A DNA stretch of 64,000 nucleotides from Myxococcales bacterium (GCA_023248635.1 JAHFED010000028.1:1-64000); one strand, 5' to 3'; counted from the first letter of the stretch, positions 40,129 to 49,512 are shown. Notes: generated by a model from the sequence alone, not told the origin. Numbers and translations are program-made.

Positions 40129-40812
40129 ATGGCCGACGTCGCCGTTCCCGCCCTCGATGCCGTCGTCTTCGACATGGACGGCGTCTTGGTCAACAGCGAG
40201 CCCCTCTGGCACGAGGCCGAAATCGAGGCCTTCGCCCGCTTCGGTCTCAGCCTGAGCACTGCTGACTGCCAGCAGACCACCGGCGTGCGCATCGACAACG
40301 TGGTCCGCCATTGGCGCAGCCAGCGGCCCGAGGCCTTCGTCGACGTCGACGACGCCGCTGTGGTGGGCCTCATCGTGGCCGGGGTGGTGGAGCGCATCGC
40401 CTCGAGAGGCACGCCCATGGAGTTCGCCGTCGAGGCCGTCGACGACGCGGCGGATCGGGGCCTGTGCATCGGGTTGGCGTCGTCGTCGCCGCTGGTGATC
40501 ATCCACGCCGTCCTCGACCGCTTGTCGCTGCGAAAACGATTCGCCGCGGTGTGTTCGGCGGAGCTCTTGCCGCGCGGCAAACCCGATCCCGCGGTCTACC
40601 TCGAGACCTGTGCGGCCTTGGGCGTCGAACCCGCGCGGGCCGTCGCCGTCGAAGATTCCTCGAGCGGCATTCGGGCGGGAAAAAACGCTGGCATGTTCGT
40701 CGTCGCGGTTCCCGATCCCTCGGCTGGGCCACCCGCCGCGCTCAACGTCGCCGACGTCGTCATCGCGTCTTTGCGCGAGCTGCCCGCCCTGCTCGCACGC
40801 TCCCGACGCTGA
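40129..40812 (+). CDS. HAD phosphatase, beta-phosphoglucomutase/HxpB-like
   Basis: The protein has 227 residues. HAD motif I is VVFDMDGVLVNSEPLWHEAE near residue 13. Motif II is in GLASSSPLVIIHAVLD, the motif III Lys is in LPRGKPDPAVYLETCAALGV, and motif IV is VAVEDSSSGIRAGKNAGM. The NSEPLWHEAE extension of motif I and the S-S-S motif II match the HxpB (2-deoxyglucose-6-phosphatase)/phosphoglucomutase subgroup with a small alpha-helical cap. A sugar phosphate substrate is likely. ATG at 40129 gives the normal spacing to motif I. It converges on dapB with a 55-bp gap. Confidence 0.9.
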   Translation: MADVAVPALDAVVFDMDGVLVNSEPLWHEAEIEAFARFGLSLSTADCQQTTGVRIDNVVRHWRSQRPEAFVDVDDAAVVGLIVAGVVERIASRGTPMEFAVEAVDDAADRGLCIGLASSSPLVIIHAVLDRLSLRKRFAAVCSAELLPRGKPDPAVYLETCAALGVEPARAVAVEDSSSGIRAGKNAGMFVVAVPDPSAGPPAALNVADVVIASLRELPALLARSRR

Positions 40813-40867
40813 TCCATTCACGGACGCGGAAGCGGGTCGTGACAGCGCAGCAACCCAGCGCGACTGT

Positions 40868-41593
40868 TCAGTGCAGCGAGGCCTGCAGCACTTCACTCAT
40901 CTGGTAGCGGCCCGGGGCTTTGCCGACGAGGAAGCGGGCGGCCTGCAACGCTCCTTTGGCAAAGATGCCGCGGTCGGAGACCTTGTGCACCAGCTCCACG
41001 CGTTCGCCGTCGACGAAGAAGCCCACGGTGTGCTCGCCGACGACGTCGCCACCGCGCACGGCCACCACGCCGATGTCGCCGGGCTCGCGCAGCGCCACGC
41101 CTTCTCGAGCAGTCACGATGCGCGCCGAACCACGCGCTTGCTCGACTGCCTTCGCCAACATCAAGGCCGTGCCCGAGGGCGCGTCCTTCTTCTTGCGGTG
41201 GTGCACCTCGACAATTTCGACATCGGCATCGGGCATCGCCTTGGCCGCCATCGTTGCCAAGAGCGCCACCAGGTGGGCCCCCGGCGACAGATTGGCCGCC
41301 ACCAGCACCGGGATGGATCGCGCAGCGTCGTCGATGGCGGCTTGGTCGGCGCTGCTCAGCCCGGTGGTGCCGATGACCAAAGGCACACCCTGCACCAAAC
41401 ACGAGGCGACGTGTTGGGCGGTGGATCCCGGGGTGGCGACGTCGACGACGACGCTGTCATCGCTGTGTCTCTTGAGCCGCTGCTCGAGATTGTCGTGCCG
41501 ACCGACGGCCGTTGCCTCGTGCCCCTCGAGGGCCGCGCGGGCGATGATGAGCTGACCGAGGCGCCCGCCGCCGCCGACGACGACGACCCTCAC
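40868..41593 (-). CDS. dapB: 4-hydroxy-tetrahydrodipicolinate reductase
   Basis: The protein has 241 residues, a little shorter than E. coli DapB. The NAD(P)-binding start is RVVVVGGGGRLGQLI; LVIGTTGLSSADQAAID and AANLSPGAHLVALLA follow. The catalytic block VEVHHRKKKDAPSGTALML holds the His and Lys that act on the substrate. It reduces the product of DapA in lysine and diaminopimelate synthesis. GTG at 41593 overlaps the dapA stop as GTGA, so the pair is translationally coupled. A slightly longer reading is possible but would begin inside dapA. Confidence 0.95.
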   Translation of the reverse strand: MRVVVVGGGGRLGQLIIARAALEGHEATAVGRHDNLEQRLKRHSDDSVVVDVATPGSTAQHVASCLVQGVPLVIGTTGLSSADQAAIDDAARSIPVLVAANLSPGAHLVALLATMAAKAMPDADVEIVEVHHRKKKDAPSGTALMLAKAVEQARGSARIVTAREGVALREPGDIGVVAVRGGDVVGEHTVGFFVDGERVELVHKVSDRGIFAKGALQAARFLVGKAPGRYQMSEVLQASLH

Positions 41594-42522
41594 AGCCAGC
41601 CGTCGGCCGTGAGCATCTTCTTCAGCTGCGCGAGCTCGCTCTCGTCGAGGGGACACAGGGGCAGCCGGAAGCGCGCCGCAATCTTGCCGCCGCCGCGCCC
41701 CGTCAACGCCAGCGCGGTCTTCACCGGAATGGGGTTGCTGCGAAAGAAGATCGTCGTCGACAAGGGCGAGGTCTTTCTCGACAGGGCCTGGGCCCCTCTG
41801 AGGTCGCCATCGTCGAAGGCTCTGACCATTTGCACCAGCTCGCGCCCGCACAGGTGCGAGGTCACGCTGATGACACCGTCACCACCCAGGGCCAGCAAGC
41901 TCAAGATGTGGCCGTCGTCGCCGGAGAAGACCGAAAAGTCGGCGCGGATCGATGCCAGCTTGTTGAGGATGTCTTGGCTGCGCTGCACGGAACCGGTGGC
42001 CTCCTTGACGGCGACGATCTTCTTTTCGTCCTTCGCCAAGCGCACGATGGTTTCAGGCAGTAGATCGACGCCGGTACGTCCTGGTACATTATACAAAATA
42101 ATCGGAATATCTGCGGCATCGGCGACGGCGCGGAAGTGGCGATAGAGCCCTTCCTGAGTTGGTTTATTGTACCATGGAGTCACGTGAAGCGCACCGGACA
42201 CCTGATGGGTTCCGCTGCGCAACGCGGCGACCCTCTTGTGGTTGTCGACGGCCTGCCGGGTGTCATTGGCGCCGGCACCGGCCACCACGGGCACCGCACC
42301 CTTCACCACGCCCAAGGTCGTCGTGATCACGAGGTCTTGCTCGGCCACGCTCAAAGTCGCGGTCTCACCGGTCGTCCCGCAGGGCACCAGGCCGTGCAGC
42401 CCTTGCTCGAGCTGGTCTCGCACCAAGGCGTCGAGCGCGTCGACGTCGACGCTGCCGTCGGCGGCGAAGGGAGTGACGAGCGCGGTCCAGATGCCGCGCA
42501 GCTTCTTTGGGGTCGGGCTCAT
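41590..42522 (-). CDS. dapA: 4-hydroxy-tetrahydrodipicolinate synthase
   Basis: The protein has 310 residues. It condenses pyruvate with aspartate semialdehyde at the entry to the DAP/lysine branch. Family blocks are visible: WTALVTPFAADGSVDVDALD, GLVPCGTTGETATLS, the catalytic Tyr in ILYNVPGRTGVDLLPE, the Schiff-base Lys in KIVAVKEATG, and VFSGDDGHILSLLALGGDG. The fold and length are standard. The ATG at 42522 gives MSPTPKKLRGIWTALVTPF, the expected distance to the first strand. The gene directly precedes dapB; the other lysine genes are not in the window. Confidence 0.97.
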   Translation of the reverse strand: MSPTPKKLRGIWTALVTPFAADGSVDVDALDALVRDQLEQGLHGLVPCGTTGETATLSVAEQDLVITTTLGVVKGAVPVVAGAGANDTRQAVDNHKRVAALRSGTHQVSGALHVTPWYNKPTQEGLYRHFRAVADAADIPIILYNVPGRTGVDLLPETIVRLAKDEKKIVAVKEATGSVQRSQDILNKLASIRADFSVFSGDDGHILSLLALGGDGVISVTSHLCGRELVQMVRAFDDGDLRGAQALSRKTSPLSTTIFFRSNPIPVKTALALTGRGGGKIAARFRLPLCPLDESELAQLKKMLTADGWL

Positions 42523-42614
42523 CGCGCTGTCTCCTGGGGTCGGGGCGCTCGGGCGGGGGCCAAAAGCGCAGGTCGTTCAAGGTGCGGTGATGGTCGGGCG
42601 CCGTCGACGCAGGC

Positions 42615-44573
42615 TCATTCCAATTGCTGAATGGCGTTGCGAGCGATGTTGGCCTCTTTCCCTGAGGGATCGAGCTGCAGGTAGGCCTTGTACGCCGCCA
42701 GGGCCTCGTCTTTTTTGCCCCCAAAGCGCAGCGACTCCGCCAGACCGAACTGCGCTTCGGACAAGGCGCCGTCGGTGTCGATGGCTCTCTTGAAGGCGCG
42801 CTGGGCTTCGCCGTGGCGGTTGAGGTCGAGGGCCGCCCAACCCAGCTTGAGCCAGGGGCGGGCGACCTCGGGACGCAAGGCCACCGCCTTCTTGAGCAGG
42901 TCGTAGGCAGCCTGCGAGCGCTCGCCGACCAGAGCCTTCTCGGCCTTCTGCATCAACACCTCGTAGGTCTCCGGCCCGCTGGGGGCAGGGGGCAGGGCTG
43001 GCGTCGGCGTCGTCGGCGTCGTCGGCGTCTCTGGGGTGGGGGGCACCGGAGGCGCGGGGCGCACCGCAGCGACGGCGGCGGCGGCAGCGAGGATTTTCTG
43101 GGCGAGCTCTTTGCGGGGTTCGCTGTCGGGCAGCTGGGCCACGAGGGCGGCGGCGGCGTCGACGAGATCTTTGGGGGCCGGGGTGTCTTTGGTGCGTGCG
43201 AGTGCCGCCTGGCCGACGGCGACGACGACGGCGGCGGCGCGGGCGCGACCGTCGGTGAAGAGCTGCAGCTTCTGCAAGCTGGCTTTGGCAGCGACGGCGT
43301 CGTCGGCGCGGTGGGCCTCGGCCAGGGTGAGCAGCAGCCGGGCCTCCGTGTCGGTGACGGCGGCGGGACCGTCTCCCAGCGCTTTGGCGTGCGCTTGGGC
43401 CAGCGCCACGTCGCTCGACAGCTGGGCGCTGTCGCCCTTGGCCAGGGCGATGGCGGCCGCCGCGAGATCGACCTGCGGCGAGAGCGGTTCTTTGGCACGC
43501 AGGGCGACGACGTCGGCGGTGGCTTCGGCCAGCAGCTGTTCGGCGTTGGTCGGTGCGGGGGCCACCGCGCTCTGGTCGAGCTTGCTCAGGTGGTCTCGCA
43601 AGCGGGCTTCATCGAGCAGAGCCTGGGCCCGCGCCGCCAGCAGCCGCGCCCGCCACGCCTGGGCCCCGGCCTGCTCGGCGTGAGGCTCCAGCAGCTGCAG
43701 CGCAGCGTCACGGCGGGCACCGTCGTCGCTCTGCAGGGCTTCTTGGGCAGCGCTTTCCACCGCCACATCGAGCCCGCCCTGACCCGCCCCCAGCACAGCG
43801 ACGATCACGGCCACCAAGAGGGCGGCGCCGGCGGCGACGACGACGGCCATCATGGTCTTGCGCTTGCGCTGCCAGGCCAGCACCGGATCGTCGTCGTCGA
43901 GCCCGTCGAGATCCTCCCGAGCAGCGACGGTCGGAGCAGGGCGGTGGCGCGGGGGCTCCGGCTGGCGCTCGGGTCGAGGCGTCGGGGCCAAGGTGATGGG
44001 GGGCGCAGAGGGGACGACGACGTCGGCGGCGGCGGGCGCGGTGGACACCGCCGTGATGGTGCCCGTCGGTGAACCGGCGAGCTGAATGTTGGGCATCTGC
44101 GGCGCCGGCGCTGGGCCTTGGAAGCCTGGAGCGCGCTGGGCGGCTTCGGCGGCCTCCACCACCTGGAAGAAGCTCGTGAGCTCGGCGATCTCGCCCAGGC
44201 GCTTCCACGACTTGCCGCTGCGCGAGATCTCGTCGTCGCGGCCGACCTTGCGCTCGACGATCCACTTCTGCAGCGTCGTCAATTCGCGAAAACGGAAGGT
44301 CTGCCCGTCGGCCTTTTTGACCATCCATTCAGCGGGAGCAGCGGGGGAAGGCGTCTGCGGCGTCGCCGGAAAGCTGCCCAGCGCCGGTGTTTCGGGTGCA
44401 GCGCGCGCCACCGCCGCCGAGGGCTCCTTCGAGGCCACCAATTGGATCTGGCCGGACTGCAGGACCTTGAAGATGTGGCCGCAGCTCGAGCACTTCACGG
44501 TGGTGCCGCTCTGGGCCACGCGCGCGTCGTCCAGCTCGTACTCGGTGCCGCAGCGGTTGCAGCGAACGTCCAT
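42615..44573 (-). CDS. Zinc-ribbon/GYF-like membrane protein with periplasmic TPRs
   Basis: The protein has 652 residues. The N-terminal zinc ribbon has cysteines at 5, 8, 28 and 31 (RCNRCGTEYE, KCSSCGHIF), an MJ0042-type finger common in Myxococcota. After a Pro/Ala linker a domain with EWMVKKADGQTFRFRELTTL and SGKSWKRLGEIAELTSFFQV follows (about 82-150), reminiscent of GYF_2-like modules of AgmX/GltJ. One membrane helix (MMAVVVAAGAALLVAVIVAV) lies near 243, so these parts face the cytoplasm. The periplasmic 385 residues are Ala-rich helical repeats ending in clear TPRs (PWLKLGWAALDLNRHGEAQ). The layout resembles motility or polarity proteins of myxobacteria, but no motility genes are near. 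Confidence 0.8.
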   Translation of the reverse strand: MDVRCNRCGTEYELDDARVAQSGTTVKCSSCGHIFKVLQSGQIQLVASKEPSAAVARAAPETPALGSFPATPQTPSPAAPAEWMVKKADGQTFRFRELTTLQKWIVERKVGRDDEISRSGKSWKRLGEIAELTSFFQVVEAAEAAQRAPGFQGPAPAPQMPNIQLAGSPTGTITAVSTAPAAADVVVPSAPPITLAPTPRPERQPEPPRHRPAPTVAAREDLDGLDDDDPVLAWQRKRKTMMAVVVAAGAALLVAVIVAVLGAGQGGLDVAVESAAQEALQSDDGARRDAALQLLEPHAEQAGAQAWRARLLAARAQALLDEARLRDHLSKLDQSAVAPAPTNAEQLLAEATADVVALRAKEPLSPQVDLAAAAIALAKGDSAQLSSDVALAQAHAKALGDGPAAVTDTEARLLLTLAEAHRADDAVAAKASLQKLQLFTDGRARAAAVVVAVGQAALARTKDTPAPKDLVDAAAALVAQLPDSEPRKELAQKILAAAAAVAAVRPAPPVPPTPETPTTPTTPTPALPPAPSGPETYEVLMQKAEKALVGERSQAAYDLLKKAVALRPEVARPWLKLGWAALDLNRHGEAQRAFKRAIDTDGALSEAQFGLAESLRFGGKKDEALAAYKAYLQLDPSGKEANIARNAIQQLE

Positions 44574-44603
44574 GGCTTTCGATAGCGCACGCCATCGGTG
44601 GTG

Positions 44604-45419
44604 TCAGCGCTCTTGGCGCTGCAGATCGGCCCGGCTGTGGATGAAGGCCACCGCCCGGGCAAAAACGGCTTGTCGTTGCCGATCCACAGAGATGATGTGG
44701 CCGGAATCCTCCAACCACACCAGCTCTTTGTCGACGCTGCCGACCTCGTCGAGCAGCCGGGTCGCCGAGTCCAGCGACACCGTCTGATCGTGGCGTCCCT
44801 GCAGCACCAAGATGGGCTGCGTGATCCGCGGGAGCAGCCCACGTACGTCGTTTTGCAGGCGCAGCACCTCGCGCACCGCGGCCAGGGGCGTGTGTGTGTA
44901 GGACCAGACCTCCCGCAGTTGGCTGGGTTCGCGCAGGTCTGGGTGGCGCTCCTCGAGCTTGGGCAGGTGCCGCAGCCCACGGGGCAGCGCAGGACACAGG
45001 TGCGCGAACCAGGCGAGCCGGCTGACCACCAAGGCGGGCGCCAAGCCGACGACGCCGTCGACGCTCTCCTCGGCCGCCAAGGCCAACGCTACCAGTCCGC
45101 CCATGGACTGCCCCACGATGAAGGTCTTGCGCATCGACGCGCGCATCAGGCGCAGCTCAGCGCGGGCCGCCTCGATCCACTGCTCTTTTGTCGCCTTCTC
45201 GAGGTCGAAGTGGTGGGTCCCGTGGCCTGGCAGCAGGGGCGCGCTCACCGAAAAGCCGTGCTGGTGCAGATGCTCGCCGAGGCCACGCATCTCTGTGGGT
45301 GACCCTGTCAGCCCATGCAAGAGCAGCACGCCGACGTCGCCTGGCCGCGTTGATGTTCCAGCCGGGGGCGGGGCTGGAAAAGCAAAGGGTGCGGGATCGA
45401 GGTGCGGATAGGGGGGCAT
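44604..45419 (-). CDS. Alpha/beta hydrolase, Est30-like carboxylesterase
   Basis: The protein has 271 residues with start ATG at 45419; a GTG nine bases upstream is possible. The oxyanion block is VGVLLLHGLTGSPTEMRGLG. The nucleophile elbow is FIVGQSMGGLVALALA with Ser in GxSxG; the acid is in LVLQGRHDQTVSLDSA and the His in EDSGHIISVDRQRQAVF. These match the Geobacillus Est30 group of carboxylesterases. It would hydrolyse short-chain or monoacylglycerol esters in the cytoplasm. There is no signal peptide. It is divergent from the SctN-like ATPase gene with about 170 bp between start codons. Confidence 0.9.
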   Translation of the reverse strand: MPPYPHLDPAPFAFPAPPPAGTSTRPGDVGVLLLHGLTGSPTEMRGLGEHLHQHGFSVSAPLLPGHGTHHFDLEKATKEQWIEAARAELRLMRASMRKTFIVGQSMGGLVALALAAEESVDGVVGLAPALVVSRLAWFAHLCPALPRGLRHLPKLEERHPDLREPSQLREVWSYTHTPLAAVREVLRLQNDVRGLLPRITQPILVLQGRHDQTVSLDSATRLLDEVGSVDKELVWLEDSGHIISVDRQRQAVFARAVAFIHSRADLQRQER

Positions 45420-45590
45420 TGCTGACACCTACGGTGTCTGGGTCGACGCGCCTGTGTCCACCACCGCCGATCAGGACACTGGCGCTGCTGGCAGTCTGGC
45501 GCGCCCACACTCGATCAGCCGCCGCGAGCCGCGGCGTGCCGACGACGGCCGAGCTCATCTGTGGCTGAAGTGCTGGGCTACAGTCCGCGC

Positions 45591-47006
45591 ATGGCCACCC
45601 AGATCAAGCCCGACTACGACGCCTTGGAAGCGAACCTCGTGGGCGCTCGCATTCCGGGCTTGCCCCCCGGGCGCGTCATCGCTCTCGATCGGGCCATCGA
45701 AGAGCTGCGCGAGTGCAAGCCCTATCGCGTGCGCGGCCGCGTCACCGAGGTCACGGGCCTGATCATCAAGGCCGCCGTCCCCGGCGTAAAAATGGGCGAG
45801 ATGTGTTGGGTGACGTCGCCGAAGGACGATCAACCTCCTCTGCGCACCGAGGTCGTCGGCTTCAAAGACGGCGCCGTCTTCTTGATGCCCTTGGGTCAGC
45901 CGCGCGGCCTCGGACCCGAGAGCGAGGTGTTGCCCACCGGCAAGCCCTTTCAGATTCGCTGTGGCTACGGATTGCTGGGGCGCACCCTCTCGGGCGTCGG
46001 CGATCCCATCGACGGCCTGGGCCCCCTCGAAGACATCGAAGGCTTGGAGGACTGGGCCGTCGAGCGCGAGTGCCCCGATCCCTACACCCGCCAACCCGTC
46101 GACCGCGTCATCTCCTTCGGCGTACGCGCCTGGGATGGCCTGCTCACCGTCGGACGCGGCCAGCGCGTGGGTCTCTTCGCCGGCTCCGGCGTCGGCAAGT
46201 CGACCTTGATGGGACAGATCGCGCGCCAGTGCTCCGCCGAAGTCGTCGTCGTCTGCATGGTGGGCGAGCGCGGTCGCGAGGTGCTCGAGTTCATCCACGA
46301 CTCCCTCGGCGAAGAAGGCCTCAAGCGCAGCGTCGTCGTCTGCGCCACCTCGGACACGCCGAGCCTGGTGCGCCTCAAGTGCTGCTTCGTCGCCACCGCC
46401 GTGGCCGAGTGGTTTCGCGAGCAGGGCAAAGACGTGCTCTTCATGATGGACAGCTCGACCCGCTTTGCCCGCGCCCAGCGCGAGATCGGACTCGCCCTGG
46501 GGGAGCCGCCGGCCCGGCAAGGTTATCCGCCCTCGGTCTTCGCCCTGATCCCCAAGCTGATGGAGCGGACCGGAAACAACGATAAAGGATCGATTACCGC
46601 GATGTATACCATCTTGGTTCAGGGCGGTGACATGGAAGAACCCATCGCCGATGAAGTCCGCGGTATTCTCGATGGTCACGTGATCCTCAACCGCGATCTT
46701 GGCGCCCGCAATCATTGGCCAGCCATCGACGTGCTGCCCAGCCTCTCCCGCGTCATGAGCGGCATCGCGGCCGCTGATCACAAGAAGGCCGCCGGCAAGA
46801 TGCGCCAGGTGATGGCCGCCTACGAGAAGAACCGAGATCTCATCACCCTGGGCGCCTACACTTATGGCACCGATCCAAAGATCGATTATGCAATCGATAA
46901 AATCGAAGAAGTAGAAACATTTTTACGCCAAGGAACTTACGAGTCGTCGGGGTTCGACGACACGGTGAGCAAGCTGGTGGAGATGTTCGCCGACGCCCAA
47001 GATTGA
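45591..47006 (+). CDS. sctN: Type III secretion/flagellar-type export ATPase (SctN/FliI family), orphan
   Basis: The protein has 471 residues from ATG at 45591. The family block CGYGLLGRTLSGVGDPIDGLG is followed by Walker A (GSGVGKST) near 198, then VVVVCMVGERGREVLEFI, SVVVCATSDTPSLVRLKCCF, the FMMDSSTRFARAQREIGLAL Walker B region, and GDMEEPIADEVRGILDGHVI. This is the full SctN/FliI signature, distinct from F1-ATPase beta and from Rho. Such ATPases unfold and feed substrates into a type III export gate. No other secretion, gate or flagellar gene is in the 64 kb. An intrinsic terminator lies about 100 bp after the stop, so it is probably monocistronic. The N-terminal 30 residues are longer than usual. 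Confidence 0.93.
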   Translation: MATQIKPDYDALEANLVGARIPGLPPGRVIALDRAIEELRECKPYRVRGRVTEVTGLIIKAAVPGVKMGEMCWVTSPKDDQPPLRTEVVGFKDGAVFLMPLGQPRGLGPESEVLPTGKPFQIRCGYGLLGRTLSGVGDPIDGLGPLEDIEGLEDWAVERECPDPYTRQPVDRVISFGVRAWDGLLTVGRGQRVGLFAGSGVGKSTLMGQIARQCSAEVVVVCMVGERGREVLEFIHDSLGEEGLKRSVVVCATSDTPSLVRLKCCFVATAVAEWFREQGKDVLFMMDSSTRFARAQREIGLALGEPPARQGYPPSVFALIPKLMERTGNNDKGSITAMYTILVQGGDMEEPIADEVRGILDGHVILNRDLGARNHWPAIDVLPSLSRVMSGIAAADHKKAAGKMRQVMAAYEKNRDLITLGAYTYGTDPKIDYAIDKIEEVETFLRQGTYESSGFDDTVSKLVEMFADAQD

Positions 47007-47103
47007 CGCCTGGAGCATCACACTGGCCAAGGCGAGTGGACACCACGAACCGACCCCGCGCGCCCTGTAGCACTGCCAACGTGCCGGCGCTCAAAACCGA
47101 GCA

Positions 47104-47128
47104 CTCCCCGGCAGGGGAGCTTTTTTTC
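47104..47128 (+). terminator. Intrinsic terminator after the SctN-like gene
   Basis: Stem CTCCCC/GGGGAG with a four-base loop is followed by CTTTTTTTC. It separates the ATPase gene from the HDOD gene. Confidence 0.85.
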
Positions 47129-47173
47129 TCGTCGCCGCGCCGTGCCGTAGGCTGGTCTGCGAGGAAGTCAGCC

Positions 47174-48064
47174 ATGGTCCCAAACCAGTCCGAGAACAAA
47201 GCCGTCGTCGCCGGCCCCAAGCCCAGCGATCGAGGAGTCTCGTCGTCGCCGGTCTCCCTCGCTGCCGCCGTCGACGACGACCTCGCCAGCGGACGTCTCG
47301 ATCTGCCGCTGCTGCCGGGCGTGGCCCAAGAAGTGATGGCGGCGTCGACCGACGACGGCGCCAAGAAGCTCGCGGACATCGTGCGTCGCGATCAGGCCAT
47401 GGCCGCCCACCTGCTGCGGATGGCGAACTCCCCCCTGTATCGAGGGACCGATCCCATCGTCTCGGTGCAGCACGCCGTGAGCCGCCTCGGCACCGGACGC
47501 ATTCGCGAGCTGGCGATGATGGTCGCCTGCCAGGGACGCCGGTTCGAGGCGCCCGGCTTCGAGACCGAGGTGCGCAGCTCCTTTCAGCACTCGCTGGCGA
47601 CGGCGTTGTACGCGCAGGAAATCGCGCGGGCCAAACGCAGCAACGTCGAAGAAGCCTTCTTGTCGGGTCTGTTGCACGACATGGGGCGGCCGCTGCTCTT
47701 GCAGAAGTGCGTCGACATCGAAGCCCGCCTGCACCTGGGAGCGTCGCGGGCCGAGATGCTCGCCGTCGTCGACGCGCGCCACACCGAGGTCGGGGCCAAG
47801 CTGGCCGCCCACTGGGCCTTGCCCGAGCGTCTGGTGGCCACCGTGCGCGATCACCACGCGGCCGACGGGACGACGCAGGATGCCGGCGTCTACGTCGTCA
47901 TGCTCGCCGACACCCTGGCCCACTTCGCGCTCGAGGGCGTTCCCGACGAGGCTGCCGTCGGCGCCCATGTTTCCGTTGGGGCGCTGAATCTCTACCCCGA
48001 CGTCGTCAGCGGCTTGGTGGCCCGCGCCAGCGTCGTCAAAGGGACCGTCGAGGCGTTGGGGTGA
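47174..48064 (+). CDS. HDOD-domain signalling protein
   Basis: The protein has 296 residues from ATG at 47174, preceded by GAGGAAGTCAGCC. After 40 polar residues the HDOD domain starts with LPLLPGVAQEVMAASTDDGA and continues through RRDQAMAAHLLRMANSPLYR and VSVQHAVSRLGTGRIRELAM. The HD-like pair is in SGLLHDMGRPLLLQKCVD, and a later helix reads AKLAAHWALPERLVATVRDH. HDOD proteins are regulators related to HD phosphohydrolases, usually without enzymatic activity, and act in cytoplasmic signalling. The stop overlaps the sthA start as GTGA, so the two are translated together. Confidence 0.9.
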   Translation: MVPNQSENKAVVAGPKPSDRGVSSSPVSLAAAVDDDLASGRLDLPLLPGVAQEVMAASTDDGAKKLADIVRRDQAMAAHLLRMANSPLYRGTDPIVSVQHAVSRLGTGRIRELAMMVACQGRRFEAPGFETEVRSSFQHSLATALYAQEIARAKRSNVEEAFLSGLLHDMGRPLLLQKCVDIEARLHLGASRAEMLAVVDARHTEVGAKLAAHWALPERLVATVRDHHAADGTTQDAGVYVVMLADTLAHFALEGVPDEAAVGAHVSVGALNLYPDVVSGLVARASVVKGTVEALG

Positions 48065-49476
48065 GCACGGCCTTCGACTTCGTCGTCATCGGTGGTGGTC
48101 CCGCTGGGCAAAAGGCGGCGATCCAAGCGGTGAAGGCCGGCAAGAGCGCGGCGCTGATCGAAGAGCAGCCCGGCATCGGCGGCGAATGCGTTCAACGGGG
48201 TACCATTCCCTCAAAGACCCTGCGCGAGACGGCGCTGGCGCTGACGATTTTTCAGCAAAAGACCGGCGGGGTCTTCGGCACCGCGCTGCAGGGACCCACC
48301 GACGTGCAGCTCGACAAGCTGATGGCGCGCAAAGACGACGTCATCGCTGCCCACGAGCGCTACATGGGCGAGCAGATGCGCAGAAATGGCGTGGTGCGCT
48401 TTCACGGTCGCGCCAGCTTCACCTCTCCCCACGACGTCGATGTGGTCAACGTGCGGGGTGAGCGCCAGCACCTGAGCGGCGACGTCGTCATCATCGCCAC
48501 GGGTTCGCGACCGCGCACGCCGCCGGAGATCCCCGTCGACCACGAAAACATCCTCGACAGCGATTCGATCCTGTCGATGATGTACCTGCCCTCGTCGTTG
48601 TGCGTGCTCGGCGCCGGCGTCATCGCCGTCGAATACGCGTCGATCTTCGCGGCCCTCGGCGTCAAGGTTGTCGTCGTCGACAAGGGGGAGCGACCCGTCC
48701 CCTTTCTCGATGCCGAGCTCACCACGGTCTTCACCACGGCCTTCGAGCGCGCGGGGGGACGCTTTCTCGGCGGCCGCAGCACCAGCAGCGTCGCCTGGGA
48801 CGGCATCGACAGCGTCGTCATCGAGCTCGCCGATGGCGAAGTCCTGCGCGCGGAAAAAGTGCTCTGTGCTCTGGGCCGCGTGGCCCGATCCGAGGGCCTC
48901 GCCCTGAACAACGCCGGCGTCTCGGTGAACGCGCGCGGGCTCATCGAGGTCGATGGCTGGTGTCGCACCGCCGTCCCGCACATCTACGCCGTGGGCGACA
49001 TCATCGGGCCGCCCTCGTTGGCATCGTCGTCGATGGAGCAGGGCCGACGCGCTGCCCGCCACGCCCTCGGCATGGACGTCAGCACCGCCGCCGAGCTCAT
49101 TCCCGTCGGCGTCTACACCATGCCCGAGATGTCGAGCGTTGGTCTCTCGGAGGCTGACGCTATCGCGCGGCACGGCGGGGCGATGGTGGGTCGCGCCCGC
49201 TTTGACGAGGTCGCGCGCGGTCAGATCGCCGGTTCCCGCGACGGTTTGCTCAAGATCGTCGCCGACGCCAACGGGGACAGGCTCTTGGGCGTGCAGATCG
49301 TCGGCGAGGGGGCTTGCGAGCTGATCCACGTCGGGCAGATCGCACTGCTCGCGGGCCTTGGCGTCGACGTCTTCATCGACAACATCATGAATTTCCCGAC
49401 CCTCGCCGAGGCCTATCGCGTGGCCGCCCTCGACATCGCTGGCAAGATCGCCCGGGCGGCAGCGCCGCGCGCGTAG
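48061..49476 (+). CDS. sthA: Soluble pyridine nucleotide transhydrogenase
   Basis: The protein has 471 residues, like E. coli SthA (466). FAD-binding motif DFVVIGGGPAGQKAAIQAVK is at the N-terminus. The redox site reads GIGGECVQRGTIPSKTL: the first Cys of the dihydrolipoamide dehydrogenase pair is kept and the second is Thr, which is diagnostic of SthA over Lpd. The NAD(P) motif is SLCVLGAGVIAVEYASIFAA, and YAVGDIIGPPSLASSSMEQG precedes the dimer domain. It moves reducing equivalents between NADPH and NADH in the cytosol. GTG start overlaps the HDOD stop. Confidence 0.94.
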   Translation: MSTAFDFVVIGGGPAGQKAAIQAVKAGKSAALIEEQPGIGGECVQRGTIPSKTLRETALALTIFQQKTGGVFGTALQGPTDVQLDKLMARKDDVIAAHERYMGEQMRRNGVVRFHGRASFTSPHDVDVVNVRGERQHLSGDVVIIATGSRPRTPPEIPVDHENILDSDSILSMMYLPSSLCVLGAGVIAVEYASIFAALGVKVVVVDKGERPVPFLDAELTTVFTTAFERAGGRFLGGRSTSSVAWDGIDSVVIELADGEVLRAEKVLCALGRVARSEGLALNNAGVSVNARGLIEVDGWCRTAVPHIYAVGDIIGPPSLASSSMEQGRRAARHALGMDVSTAAELIPVGVYTMPEMSSVGLSEADAIARHGGAMVGRARFDEVARGQIAGSRDGLLKIVADANGDRLLGVQIVGEGACELIHVGQIALLAGLGVDVFIDNIMNFPTLAEAYRVAALDIAGKIARAAAPRA

Positions 49477-49512
49477 AGACCCGGATGGTCCGGCGGGGGG
49501 TATAACCCTCGC

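Noticed and set aside
45591-47006. First read as transcription termination factor Rho because DUF1385 and rpmE are in the window
   Set aside because: The motifs LLGRTLSGVGDPIDG and DSSTRFARAQREIGLALGEP belong to SctN/FliI; Rho-specific RNA-binding motifs are absent.
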